64,000 bases of DNA. It comes from Hymenobacter sublimis (GTDB taxonomy: Bacteria; Bacteroidota; Bacteroidia; Cytophagales; Hymenobacteraceae). The stretch covers positions 1 to 64,000 of the forward strand of contig NZ_CP095850.1 in the NCBI RefSeq assembly GCF_023101345.1, given 5' to 3'. Made by a program: the position numbers and the translations under genes. Shown here piece by piece: positions 8,262 through 15,792 of the stretch. The notes under the pieces were generated by a model. It was not told the DNA's origin. It did not search any database and worked only from the letters and a program-made list of their open reading frames with translations. Position 1 is the first letter of the stretch. Each line of letters begins with the position of its first letter.

Positions 8262-9205
8262 ACTGCTGGCTGCGTCTCAGCCCCCAGCAGCACCCGGATG
8301 CCCCACGGGTCGGTGGCAATGGGGCCTTCAGGCGTTGGCTCCACGGCGTAGCCGGCCGCTTGCAGGCGGGCGGCGGCCGCGTCGCGGGAGCCGGCATCGG
8401 GCAGCCACAATTCCCAGCGCAGCAGGCGGGCATCGGCCGCCGTGGCCACGGGCGAGCCGGCGGCCCACACGTTTAGACCCAGGTGGTGGTGGTAGCCCCC
8501 GGCGCCCACGAACAGGGCCCCCGACAAGCTCCAGGTTTCAATGTCGAAGCCCAGCGCCTGGTGGTAGAAAGCCGCCGCTGCGGTCAAACTGCCGGTATAA
8601 AAGTGCAGGTGACCGATGGTCGTGCCCGCGGGCAGACCCTCCCAGTGGGCTTTGCCGGCCGCCTGCAGCACCCCGGTCTCGTCGAGCGGGTCGAGGGCCG
8701 ACTGGATTTCGCCTTCTGAGCTCACCTGCCACTCCGAGCGGGGCCGGTCGCGGTATACCTCGATGGTAAAGCCGTCGGGGTCGGTCAGGTAAGTGGCTTC
8801 GCTGTAATTGTGGTCGGAGGAGCCCAGGTAGACCCCCAGGGAATGCACGTGCTTGATAAAGCAGCCCAAGTCGGCGCGGGTGGGCAGTAGCACCGCCAGG
8901 TGATAGATGCCCAACCGGCCGCGCCGGGGGATGGGATTCGCCCCCGGCTGCTCCTGCAGGCGCACCAGCACCTGGGGGCTGCCGGCTACGCCCAACTCCG
9001 CCCCAGCGGACTGGCCTTCGGTGGCCAATGTTTGACTAAGCAGCGCAAACCCAAGCACGCGCTGATAGAAGTCCAGCGAGCGAACCAGGCTGGCTACCGC
9101 TAGGTGCACCGTGCCCAGGCGAATGGTCGTTGGCAATTCTGTCGGCGGGTGCACGCCGATGCGTTCGGCGGGCAGCGAAGAATAAGGAAGCAGGGCAGTA
9201 GTCAT
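8258..9205 (-). CDS. VOC family two-domain dioxygenase-like protein (CatE type)
   Basis: A 315-residue protein with two vicinal-oxygen-chelate modules, at about residues 30-145 and 185-310. Metal-ligand candidates lie in TVHLAV, YHLAVL and IGHLHFY, and IEVYRDRP supplies the typical Glu after DPDGFTIE. Catechol 2,3-dioxygenases and related ring-cleaving enzymes share this layout, so a role in breaking down an aromatic diol is plausible but not shown. The start MTTALLPYSS at 9205 is preferred to a Met 10 codons upstream. The stop overlaps the hydrolase start, indicating translational coupling, which fits a ring-cleavage enzyme followed by a hydrolase. Confidence 0.8.
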   Translation of the reverse strand: MTTALLPYSSLPAERIGVHPPTELPTTIRLGTVHLAVASLVRSLDFYQRVLGFALLSQTLATEGQSAGAELGVAGSPQVLVRLQEQPGANPIPRRGRLGIYHLAVLLPTRADLGCFIKHVHSLGVYLGSSDHNYSEATYLTDPDGFTIEVYRDRPRSEWQVSSEGEIQSALDPLDETGVLQAAGKAHWEGLPAGTTIGHLHFYTGSLTAAAAFYHQALGFDIETWSLSGALFVGAGGYHHHLGLNVWAAGSPVATAADARLLRWELWLPDAGSRDAAAARLQAAGYAVEPTPEGPIATDPWGIRVLLGAETQPAV

Positions 9206-9259
9206 CAGAAGCGGGGAGGTAGCGGTTGAGAGCAATTGAAGCGGCGGCAGCGGGATTCC

Positions 9260-9784
9260 TTACTTGGCCAGCCCGAGTTGCGTCATGAAGGATTGGTTGT
9301 CCCAATAGAGGTATTCTTCCACCATTACACCATTTTTCCACACGCCGACGGTGGACATGGGCAGGCTGAATTTCTTGCCTGTGGGCTGAATGAACTTGCC
9401 ATCGCCGGTGGGCATGGGCTTGGTGAAGGTGCCGGTCATGATGCCCGATACCGACGTCAAATTGCCCTGGCCCAGCTTGAAGGGGTGCTGCTTAATTTGG
9501 GTATCGGGGGCGTACACGAACATGGCTTTCAGGTCCGAAATGTGGCGAGCGATGCCGGTGGTGGTGTGGCCATCGGGCCAATGCACCAGGATGTTCTGGG
9601 CGTGGCTTTCGTGCAGGCGGTCCCACTTCGCGTTGCTGAACACGTCGTAATCCAGCTCATCGAAGGTTTTCAGGTGCTGGGCCACGAGGTCGCCGGATTT
9701 GGCGGCGGGCTTGGCGGCGGGTTTCTGGGCGGCAGCAGTCAGCGAGGCGGCGAACAGGGCGAGGGGAAGCAGGATTTTTTTCAT
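9260..9784 (-). CDS. Secreted SnoaL-like (ester cyclase family) protein
   Basis: A 174-residue protein with a clear signal peptide (MKKILLPLALFAASLTAAAQ) and an Ala/Lys/Pro linker, then a SnoaL/NTF2-like domain with NILVHWPDGHTTTG and a C-terminal WDNQSFMTQLG. Such cone-shaped folds act as small-molecule isomerases, cyclases or binders; the ligand is not known here. It is the first gene of a minus-strand group with the VOC protein and hydrolase, separated from the VOC gene by 54 bp. A short palindrome related to the nearby AraC sites lies upstream at 9864. Confidence 0.75.
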   Translation of the reverse strand: MKKILLPLALFAASLTAAAQKPAAKPAAKSGDLVAQHLKTFDELDYDVFSNAKWDRLHESHAQNILVHWPDGHTTTGIARHISDLKAMFVYAPDTQIKQHPFKLGQGNLTSVSGIMTGTFTKPMPTGDGKFIQPTGKKFSLPMSTVGVWKNGVMVEEYLYWDNQSFMTQLGLAK

Positions 9785-9863
9785 CGGGAAGACAACTACT
9801 TGTCAGGATTCTCTCCCAGCGAGAGAACATGACAAAGGTCCCCCAGGGCCTACCCCCGGCACA

Positions 9864-9877
9864 TTATCCTAGGATAA
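9864..9877. promoter_or_regulatory. 14-bp palindrome TTATCCTAGGATAA
   Basis: A perfect palindrome about 80 bp upstream of the SnoaL-like gene. It shares TATCCTAG with the 15-bp direct repeats at 10092 and 12036, so it may bind the same regulator. The rest of 9785-10070 shows no gene. Confidence 0.4.
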
Positions 9878-10070
9878 GAAACGCGGGCGATGAGCCTAAA
9901 AACAAAGTGCCGGCCCAGGGGCTGGCGCTTCACAGTAAGCACGTAGAATTAGCCCCCGAAGCATTTAGTTGAGTGCCAGAAAGGCGTCGGACTAAGATTT
10001 CGTTACAGTTGCCGCCGCACCCGGCGGTATAAGCTTTCGGGAACGGCCAGCCCCAAACCAGGGGGCACTA

Positions 10071-10106
10071 GCACTATCCTCGCAAAGTGCTGCAGTATCC
10101 TAGCAA
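10071..10106 (+). promoter_or_regulatory. Probable AraC operator: two 15-bp direct repeats
   Basis: GCACTATCCTCGCAA (10071-10085) and GCAGTATCCTAGCAA (10092-10106) start exactly 21 bp apart, two helical turns, as in the tandem half-sites of AraC-type activators. The second is identical to 12036-12050 upstream of the AraC gene. They lie about 100 bp before the GlcG-like gene, a usual activator position. Confidence 0.65.
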
Positions 10107-10207
10107 TCACGGGATTTCGCGTAACCAGCTAGCGGGAAGCGCGGTTCACACAGCGGCCTGCTACTCCGGCTGGTCAGTTTTCATACCTTCCTTACCCCTC
10201 CAAACCC

Positions 10208-10615
10208 ATGGGCATTTCCCTCGAACAGGCGCAAGCTGCGGTGCAAGCAGCCCACCAAAAATCGCTCGAAATCGGCGTCAAGATGAACATTGCCATCGTC
10301 GATGCCGGCGCCAACCTTGTGGCGTTTGCGCGCATGGACGACGCGTGGCTTGGCTCGCTCGACATTTCGATTAAAAAGGCCAAGACGGCCCGCTACTTCG
10401 ACATGCCCACCGGCGCCATCGGCGGCTTGTCGCAGCCCGGCGGCCCGCTCTTCAACATTGAGGTGTCGAACGGCGGCCTCATCACCTTCCCCGGCGGCCT
10501 ACCCATTAAGGACGGCAGCGGCAAAGTCATCGGCGCCATCGGCGTATCGGGTGACACGGTCGAGAACGACCACACCGTGGCTGAAGCGGGCTTGAACGCC
10601 GTGGCTGGCAAATAA
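10208..10615 (+). CDS. GlcG/HbpS family protein
   Basis: A 135-residue single-domain protein of the GlcG/HbpS (DUF336) family. Visible family features are [20 protein letters not shown], a [11 protein letters not shown] loop and [15 protein letters not shown] near the C-terminus. Members bind haem or cobalamin-like ligands or accompany dehydrogenases; here it is followed by a formaldehyde dehydrogenase, and both may be under the AraC regulator through the repeats at 10071-10106. A terminator follows the stop, so the dehydrogenase is reached by read-through or from its own promoter. The length is normal. Confidence 0.85.
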   Translation: MGISLEQAQAAVQAAHQKSLEIGVKMNIAIVDAGANLVAFARMDDAWLGSLDISIKKAKTARYFDMPTGAIGGLSQPGGPLFNIEVSNGGLITFPGGLPIKDGSGKVIGAIGVSGDTVENDHTVAEAGLNAVAGK

Positions 10616-10638
10616 GCAGTGTTCTACATTTTCAGGAC

Positions 10639-10674
10639 AAAGCGTCGGGCCCGGCTGGCTGGGCCCGACGCTTT
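10639..10674. terminator. Terminator after the GlcG-like gene
   Basis: A perfect 14-bp stem AAAGCGTCGGGCCC (10639-10652) pairs with 10661-10674 around an 8-base loop and is followed by a T-rich stretch. Confidence 0.8.
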
Positions 10675-10704
10675 ATTCTTTCATTCTCTAAAACCATTCC
10701 CATT

Positions 10705-11934
10705 ATGGCTAGCAACAGAGGCGTTGTGTACCTGGGCCCCGGCAAAGTCGAGGTGCAGAGCATTGATTTTCCCGAACTGAAAAACCCCAAGGGCAAGAAG
10801 ATTGTCCACGGCGTGATTCTGAAGGTCGTATCCACCAACATCTGTGGCTCCGACCAGCACATGGTGCGCGGGCGCACCACCGCCCCCGCTGGCCTGGTGC
10901 TGGGCCACGAAATCACGGGCGAAGTCATCGAAGTAGGGGCCGACGTGGAGTTCCTCAAGGTGGGCGACCTCGTGTCGGTGCCCTTCAACGTGGCTTGCGG
11001 CCGTTGCCGCACCTGCAAGGAACAGCAAACCGGCATCTGCCTGACCGTAAACGAAGGCCGCGCCGGTGGCGCCTACGGCTACGTAGACATGGGCGGCTGG
11101 GTCGGTGGTCAGGCCGAGTACGTCATGGTACCCTACGCCGATTTCAACCTGCTCAAATTCCCGAACAAGGACCAGGCGATGGAGAAAATCCGCGACCTGA
11201 CGATGCTGAGCGACATTTTTCCGACCGGTTTCCACGGGGCCGTGAAGGCGGGCGTGGGCCCGGGCACGACGGTGTACGTGGCCGGCGCTGGCCCCGTGGG
11301 CCTAGCCGCCGCTGCTTCGGCGCAGTTGCTAGGGGCCGCCGTGGTGATAGTAGGCGACATGAACAAGGCGCGCCTGGCGCACGCCCGCTCGTTCGGCTGC
11401 GAAACGGTGGACCTAAACGAGGACGCCAGCTTGGCCGACCAGATTACCCAGATTTTGGGCGTACCTGAAATCGACTGCTCCATCGACTGCGTGGGCTTTG
11501 AGGCCAGCGGCCACGGCTCGCAAGCCAAAGTAGAGGTACCCGCTGCCGTGCTCAACTCGCTCATGGAAATCACCCGCGCGGGCGGCTCCATCGGTATCCC
11601 CGGCCTGTACGTGACCGACGACCCCGGCGCCACGGACGCCGCGGCCAAATCCGGCAACCTGAGCATCCGCTTCGGCCTGGGCTGGGCCAAGAGCCACTCT
11701 TTCCACACCGGCCAAACGCCCGTGATGAGCTACAACCGCCAGCTCATGCAGGCCATTCTCTACGACAAAATTCAGATTGCCAAGGCCGTCAACGTGGAAA
11801 TTATTAGCCTTGACGACGCCCCGAAAGGCTACGCGGAGTTTGACAAAGGCGTGGCGCGCAAGTTTGTGATTAACCCCCACAACCTGATTCCAAGCGCTAA
11901 ACCAAAAGCCAAAACTGAAACAGCTACTGCCTAG
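10705..11934 (+). CDS. fdhA: Glutathione-independent formaldehyde dehydrogenase-like
   Basis: A 409-residue zinc dehydrogenase close in plan to Pseudomonas putida formaldehyde dehydrogenase. Catalytic zinc ligands are C47 (CGSDQH) and H68-E69; the structural zinc site is C98-x2-C101-x2-C104-x7-C112. GAGPVG marks the NAD site, and the long insert after the Rossmann core with SHSFHTGQTPV is typical of this subgroup. It should oxidise formaldehyde to formate with tightly bound NAD, without glutathione. A basic tail (KPKAKTETATA) is extra. It is related to the dehydrogenase at 3868 but not a recent copy. Confidence 0.85.
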   Translation: MASNRGVVYLGPGKVEVQSIDFPELKNPKGKKIVHGVILKVVSTNICGSDQHMVRGRTTAPAGLVLGHEITGEVIEVGADVEFLKVGDLVSVPFNVACGRCRTCKEQQTGICLTVNEGRAGGAYGYVDMGGWVGGQAEYVMVPYADFNLLKFPNKDQAMEKIRDLTMLSDIFPTGFHGAVKAGVGPGTTVYVAGAGPVGLAAAASAQLLGAAVVIVGDMNKARLAHARSFGCETVDLNEDASLADQITQILGVPEIDCSIDCVGFEASGHGSQAKVEVPAAVLNSLMEITRAGGSIGIPGLYVTDDPGATDAAAKSGNLSIRFGLGWAKSHSFHTGQTPVMSYNRQLMQAILYDKIQIAKAVNVEIISLDDAPKGYAEFDKGVARKFVINPHNLIPSAKPKAKTETATA

Positions 11935-11957
11935 GTAGCCTCGCCTCCTCAGCTTTC

Positions 11958-11987
11958 AGCCGGACTACCCGCAGGGGTGGTCCGGCT
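11958..11987. terminator. Terminator after fdhA
   Basis: The stem AGCCGGACTACCC (11958-11970) pairs with 11975-11987 with one G-T pair around a 4-base loop, followed by GTTTT. Confidence 0.75.
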
Positions 11988-12014
11988 GTTTTGGTGATGC
12001 GAAAGCGGGGGGGT

Positions 12015-12050
12015 GCACAATGCTAGCAATCGGTGGCAGTATCCTAGCAA
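12015..12050 (+). promoter_or_regulatory. Probable AraC operator: two 15-bp direct repeats
   Basis: GCACAATGCTAGCAA (12015-12029) and GCAGTATCCTAGCAA (12036-12050) again start 21 bp apart. The arrangement matches 10071-10106, so the AraC protein encoded just downstream probably binds both and regulates itself. Confidence 0.6.
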
Positions 12051-12109
12051 AGAACATTTTTAGCCTGCTGACAGGTTGTTAGGGCATCTGCCGTTGAGTT
12101 AGCTTCGCC

Positions 12110-13072
12110 TTGGTCGCTGCTACCCGCCCTCTTTTCCCGCCTGTTTTTCGCCCCGCTCCCTTGCTGCCTTCCATTCCGCTCACCGACCCTCACGAGCTGA
12201 CCACGCTCATCGACCACCGCCGGGTGCAGACGCTGGAGAAGTACGAGTTGAGCATTCTCGAAACGCTGGCGCCCGGCGACCAGGTGGCGCAGTCCTACAG
12301 CGACCTGGTGCTCACCAACATGCTGCGCGGCAAGAAGGTGATGCACCTGCGCGACCAGCAGGCGTTCGCCTACCTGCCCGGCCACACCATGGTGGTGCCC
12401 CCGAACCTGAAGATGCTGATTGACTTTCCTGAGGCCTCGGACGAAACCCCAACCCAGTGCGTGGCCCTGGCCATCGACCAGCTTCAAGTCATCGACACGG
12501 TCAACTACCTCAACGAGTTCTACCCGCGCACCGAGGGCGAAAAGTGGCACCTTGGCCTCAGCCAGCACGCTTTTTATAACAACGAGGATATTACGGCCCT
12601 CATCTACAAGCTGGTCCGCATTGGCTTCGACGACTCGCAGAACAAGGACATGCTGGCCGACTTCGCGGTGAAGGAGCTATTGCTGCGCCTCATGCAGCTG
12701 CAGCGGCTGCATACCATCGAGCACAACACGGCCGTGTTGGCCACCTCCAACCGCTTTGCCCATACGCTGCACTACATCAAGGAGCATATGGCCGAGAAAA
12801 TCAGCGTTGAGAAGCTGAGCGCGCAGGCCTGCATGAGCCAGGCCAATTTCTTCCGCGCCTTCAAACAGGAGTTTGGCCTCTCGCCCATCGACTACATCAT
12901 CAAGGCCCGGATGCGGCTGGCCAAGCGCTGCCTGCAAAACCCCGCGCTCAGCATCACCGAGATTTGCTTCAAGTCCGGCTTCAGTAACCTGGCGTATTTC
13001 ACCCGCATGTTCCGGCAGCTGGAGCACATGACGCCCACCGAGTATCGGGCGCTCTGTCAGGGGCAAGCGTGA
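12110..13072 (+). CDS. AraC-family regulator of the formaldehyde dehydrogenase region
   Basis: About 310 residues. An N-terminal AraC_N-type ligand domain (from DPHELTTLIDHRRVQTLEKY to about residue 190) is followed by two HTH motifs: QACMSQANFFRAFKQEFG and EICFKSGFSNLAYFTRMF. There is no ATG at a suitable place; the frame opens with TTG at 12110, and a TTG about 17 codons later or another non-ATG codon may be the real start. Related regulators in other bacteria activate alcohol or aldehyde metabolism genes when a substrate is present. The operator repeats at 12015-12050 and 10071-10106 are its likely targets. Confidence 0.8.
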   Translation: MVAATRPLFPPVFRPAPLLPSIPLTDPHELTTLIDHRRVQTLEKYELSILETLAPGDQVAQSYSDLVLTNMLRGKKVMHLRDQQAFAYLPGHTMVVPPNLKMLIDFPEASDETPTQCVALAIDQLQVIDTVNYLNEFYPRTEGEKWHLGLSQHAFYNNEDITALIYKLVRIGFDDSQNKDMLADFAVKELLLRLMQLQRLHTIEHNTAVLATSNRFAHTLHYIKEHMAEKISVEKLSAQACMSQANFFRAFKQEFGLSPIDYIIKARMRLAKRCLQNPALSITEICFKSGFSNLAYFTRMFRQLEHMTPTEYRALCQGQA

Positions 13073-13124
13073 TATTGCCCCATCTTACGTTAAGCCGCGA
13101 GCTGATTGCCAGCTAGTGACGTTG

Positions 13125-13730
13125 CTAAAGCTGCCGACGCACCCGGCTCAACGACTCAGGCGTCAGGCCCAGGTAGGAGGCAATAACGTGCTGGGGCACC
13201 CGCTGCACGATGGTGGGATACTTACGGAGAAAGTGCTGGTACTTTTCCGCTGCCGTCTGGCTCAGGGCAGCATTCACTCGCTCCTGCAGCACCACGTAGC
13301 GGCTCTGCATCAACAGCCGGAAGTAGCGCTCGAACACGGGGCACTGGGCGTATATGGTTTCCAGGTCGGCCTGGTCGAGTAGCAGCAACTGCGAATCTTC
13401 CAGCGCGTCGATGCTCATGGTGCTGGGCTGCTGCGTAAGCAGGCTGTAGAGGTCCGATATCCACCAGTCTTCGGGCGCAAATTGCAGCGTGTGCTCGTGC
13501 CCTTCCGCCGTGAGCGAGTAGCTGCGCAGGCAGCCCTGGGTTACGAAAGCGTAGTAGTTACACACCTCGCCGGACTGGAACAGGTGCTGGCGCTTGCGTA
13601 AAGCCAGCGGGCGCAGGTAGCCCCAGAACGTGGTAAAGTCGGCGTCGGTCAGCGGCACGCGCACTTGCAAGTGGGCCCGGAGCAGTTCGTAAGGGGGGCT
13701 ATGGTCGTGTGGGGGAGGGCTGACAGTCAC
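13125..13730 (-). CDS. Crp/Fnr-like transcriptional regulator
   Basis: A 201-residue protein with an N-terminal cyclic-nucleotide-binding beta-roll (GEVCNYYAFVTQGCLRSYSL near residue 52) and a short C-terminal HTH ending PQHVIASYLGLTPESLSRVR. This compact form is common in Bacteroidota, where the ligand is often unknown. The Arg-Ala pair used by true Crp to hold cAMP is not evident. It converges with the AraC gene and lies beside a miniature element at 13761. Confidence 0.8.
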   Translation of the reverse strand: MTVSPPPHDHSPPYELLRAHLQVRVPLTDADFTTFWGYLRPLALRKRQHLFQSGEVCNYYAFVTQGCLRSYSLTAEGHEHTLQFAPEDWWISDLYSLLTQQPSTMSIDALEDSQLLLLDQADLETIYAQCPVFERYFRLLMQSRYVVLQERVNAALSQTAAEKYQHFLRKYPTIVQRVPQHVIASYLGLTPESLSRVRRQL

Positions 13731-13760
13731 GGTTCGTGAATCTTGGCTGAACTGGTGGAA

Positions 13761-13853
13761 AGCATCAAAAAGTGTGGGGCACCTCTACAGTGTAGGTGAC
13801 CCAAAGGAAGATGCAGTAACCCGTTGATGAGGTGCCCCACACTTTTTGATGCT
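13761..13853. mobile_element. Miniature inverted-repeat element, left of the hip cassette
   Basis: A 25-bp perfect inverted repeat, AGCATCAAAAAGTGTGGGGC plus ACCTC (13761-13785) with 13829-13853, encloses 43 bp with no coding capacity. A diverged relative lies at 20651-20755, at the other side of hipB-hipA-STAND. Either both are the same kind of miniature element or they are leftovers of a unit that carried the cassette. Confidence 0.65.
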
Positions 13854-13913
13854 CTCTCCCTATCGGTAAACGGATCCTCAGGCAAGTTGCTATGCATTTG
13901 CTGTATCATTCAT

Positions 13914-13994
13914 CTGACCTTTAAAGCCAACGATGTACTGAGTGCGGCAGTGAACGCGGGCCTGTTGGCCCAAACCAATATTGATTACCGGTAG
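13914..13994 (+). pseudogene. Possible gene tail between element and hipB
   Basis: A 26-codon open stretch ends in TAG (FKANDVLSAAVNAGLLAQT in the middle) and looks protein-like. It lacks a start and abuts the miniature element. It may be the 3' end of a gene cut by the insertion. The remaining 13995-14085 holds nothing I can name. Confidence 0.2.
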
Positions 13995-14085
13995 GCATTA
14001 TGCTAATACAAACATCGAGCTGGCTAGCTAATGGCATGAATACAGGGTTCTACTGCTACTAGGGCAAAATGATTAGCTATATCAT

Positions 14086-14144
14086 TGTTGTATAAGCGCA
14101 ACAAATTGGCTATATTCCCCCATATTTGTTGCGCTTATACAACA
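14086..14144. promoter_or_regulatory. hipB operator: 21-bp perfect inverted repeat
   Basis: TGTTGTATAAGCGCAACAAA (plus T; 14086-14106) and its exact reverse complement at 14124-14144 are separated by 17 bp. Each arm is itself a partial palindrome (GTTG...CAAC), as expected for two HipB dimer sites. The right arm ends on the A of the hipB start codon, so bound repressor would cover the promoter and start. Confidence 0.75.
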
Positions 14145-14479
14145 TGAATTGGTACTCACTCTCAGATTTAGCCATCCTACGCGAACTCGGTAGCAGCCTG
14201 CGGCAGATGCGCGTTAACCGCAACCAATCCCAGCAGTCCGTGGCGGATTCCGCCGGCATTGACCGGGCCACCCTGAGCCAAGTAGAACACGGCCGGCCGA
14301 CGTCATTGCTTACGTTCATTCAACTGCTGCGCACGCTGGAGCATCTAGAGCTGCTGGAGCCCCTGGTGACCAAAGCGGAAGTTAATCCGGTCACCTTGGC
14401 CCGGCTGACGCAGAAACAGCGCCGCAACGCCTACCCCACTGCTCCTGACTCCACTACTCCCCCGCCTGCTGAATGGTAG
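14144..14479 (+). CDS. hipB: HipB-like antitoxin (XRE HTH)
   Basis: A 111-residue XRE-type DNA-binding protein. The HTH spans about residues 12-65, with LGSSLRQMRVNRNQSQQSVA and ATLSQVEHGRPTS. HipB proteins bind and inhibit the HipA kinase and repress the operon. ATG 14144 is chosen over an upstream TTG because it follows the operator directly. The Pro/Thr-rich tail may be the kinase-binding or protease-sensitive part (inference). Its TAG overlaps the hipA start (ATGGTAG), so translation is coupled. Confidence 0.85.
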   Translation: MNWYSLSDLAILRELGSSLRQMRVNRNQSQQSVADSAGIDRATLSQVEHGRPTSLLTFIQLLRTLEHLELLEPLVTKAEVNPVTLARLTQKQRRNAYPTAPDSTTPPPAEW

Positions 14480-15765
14480 AACTCGCCGTTGTCCGTCTCT
14501 GGGGTAAGCCTGTGGGCGCCGTCCGTTGGGATGCTGGCCGCGCGCTGGCCACGTTTGCCTACGACCCCGACTTTATCCGGTCGGGCCTGAATGTGGCCCC
14601 GCTGCTCATGCCGCTGCCCGCGCGCGCCGATCAGGTATACTCGTTTCCGCAACTCAACCCGGACACCTACCACGGGCTGCCGGGCCTGCTGGCCGATGCC
14701 CTGCCCGACCGGTTCGGCAACCAACTCATTGACGCCTGGCTGGCCACGCAGGGTCGCGCCCCGGCCGATTTCTCGCCGGTGGAGCGCCTGTGCTACATTG
14801 CCAACAGGGGCATGGGCGCCCTGGAGTTTGAACCGCGCGTGGGCAATGTGTCTGGGGCAGGGGCGGAATCCCTGGAAATTGCGGCCCTCGTCGATCTGGC
14901 CCAGCAGGTGGTGGGCCAGCGCGAAGCCTTCCACGTCAAGATGGGCGACGACGCCGAAGGGCTGGCGGCCCTGTTGGCCGTGGGCACTTCGGCCGGCGGC
15001 GCCCGTCCCAAGGCCATCATCGCCTTCAACGAGGACACGCGGGAAGTACGCTCCGGCCAAGTGACGGCGCCCCCCGGCTTTGGCTACTGGCTCCTTAAGC
15101 TGGACGGGGTGCAAGACCGGGCTCTGGGCGACCCGCAGGACTTTGGCCGGCTGGAGTACGCTTACTACCGCATGGCCGTGGCCAGCGGACTGGACATGAT
15201 GGAGTGCCGCCTCTACGAGGAGGGCCCGCGGGCACACTTCATGACTCGGCGATTCGACCGCACGGCCGCGGGCGAAAAACTCCACGCCCAGACGCTGTGC
15301 GCGCTGGCCCACTACGATTACAACCAGCCCGCCGCCTATTCCTACGAACAGGCGTTCCAGGTGATGCGCCAGCTACGCCTGCCCTACACGGCGGCCGAGC
15401 AGTTTTACCGGCGCATGGTGTTCAACGTGGTGGCCCGCAACCAGGACGATCACACCAAGAACATCTCCTTTCTGATGGATGCCACCGGGCAGTGGCGGCT
15501 CGCGCCCGCCTACGACGTGGCCTACGCCTACCAGCCGGGGAACCGTTGGACCAACCAGCACCAGATGGCCCTCAACGGCAAGCGCGACGGCTTCACGCGG
15601 GAGGACCTGCGGGCGGTAGCCCGGGAAATGAACATCAAACGGGCGGACGATTTGGTTGATGAGGTCGTGGCGCAGGTAACACGCTGGCCCGAGTTTGCCG
15701 CGGAAGCGGGCGTAAACGACGCGCGCACCGCGGCAATCGCCGCGGCCCACCGGCTGCTGCAATAG
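14473..15765 (+). CDS. hipA: HipA-like Ser/Thr kinase toxin
   Basis: A 430-residue full-length HipA. The N-terminal HipA_N domain includes GLPGLLADALPDRFGN (about 68-83). A glycine-rich loop GTSAGGARPK spans 171-180, a conserved lysine K209 lies in LLKLDG, the catalytic loop NQDDHTKN spans 323-330, and the metal-binding D348 lies in LAPAYDV. Key residues are intact, so it should phosphorylate a target; E. coli HipA acts on glutamyl-tRNA synthetase, and the target here is unknown. The STAND gene starts 27 bp after its stop, so hipB, hipA and STAND form one operon. Confidence 0.9.
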   Translation: MVELAVVRLWGKPVGAVRWDAGRALATFAYDPDFIRSGLNVAPLLMPLPARADQVYSFPQLNPDTYHGLPGLLADALPDRFGNQLIDAWLATQGRAPADFSPVERLCYIANRGMGALEFEPRVGNVSGAGAESLEIAALVDLAQQVVGQREAFHVKMGDDAEGLAALLAVGTSAGGARPKAIIAFNEDTREVRSGQVTAPPGFGYWLLKLDGVQDRALGDPQDFGRLEYAYYRMAVASGLDMMECRLYEEGPRAHFMTRRFDRTAAGEKLHAQTLCALAHYDYNQPAAYSYEQAFQVMRQLRLPYTAAEQFYRRMVFNVVARNQDDHTKNISFLMDATGQWRLAPAYDVAYAYQPGNRWTNQHQMALNGKRDGFTREDLRAVAREMNIKRADDLVDEVVAQVTRWPEFAAEAGVNDARTAAIAAAHRLLQ

Positions 15766-15792
15766 CCGCCGTTAATTACTTGACCGACTATT

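Noticed and set aside
7948-8433. Alternative minus-strand frame across the hydrolase and VOC border
   Set aside because: Pro/Arg-rich reading that overlaps two well-supported genes.
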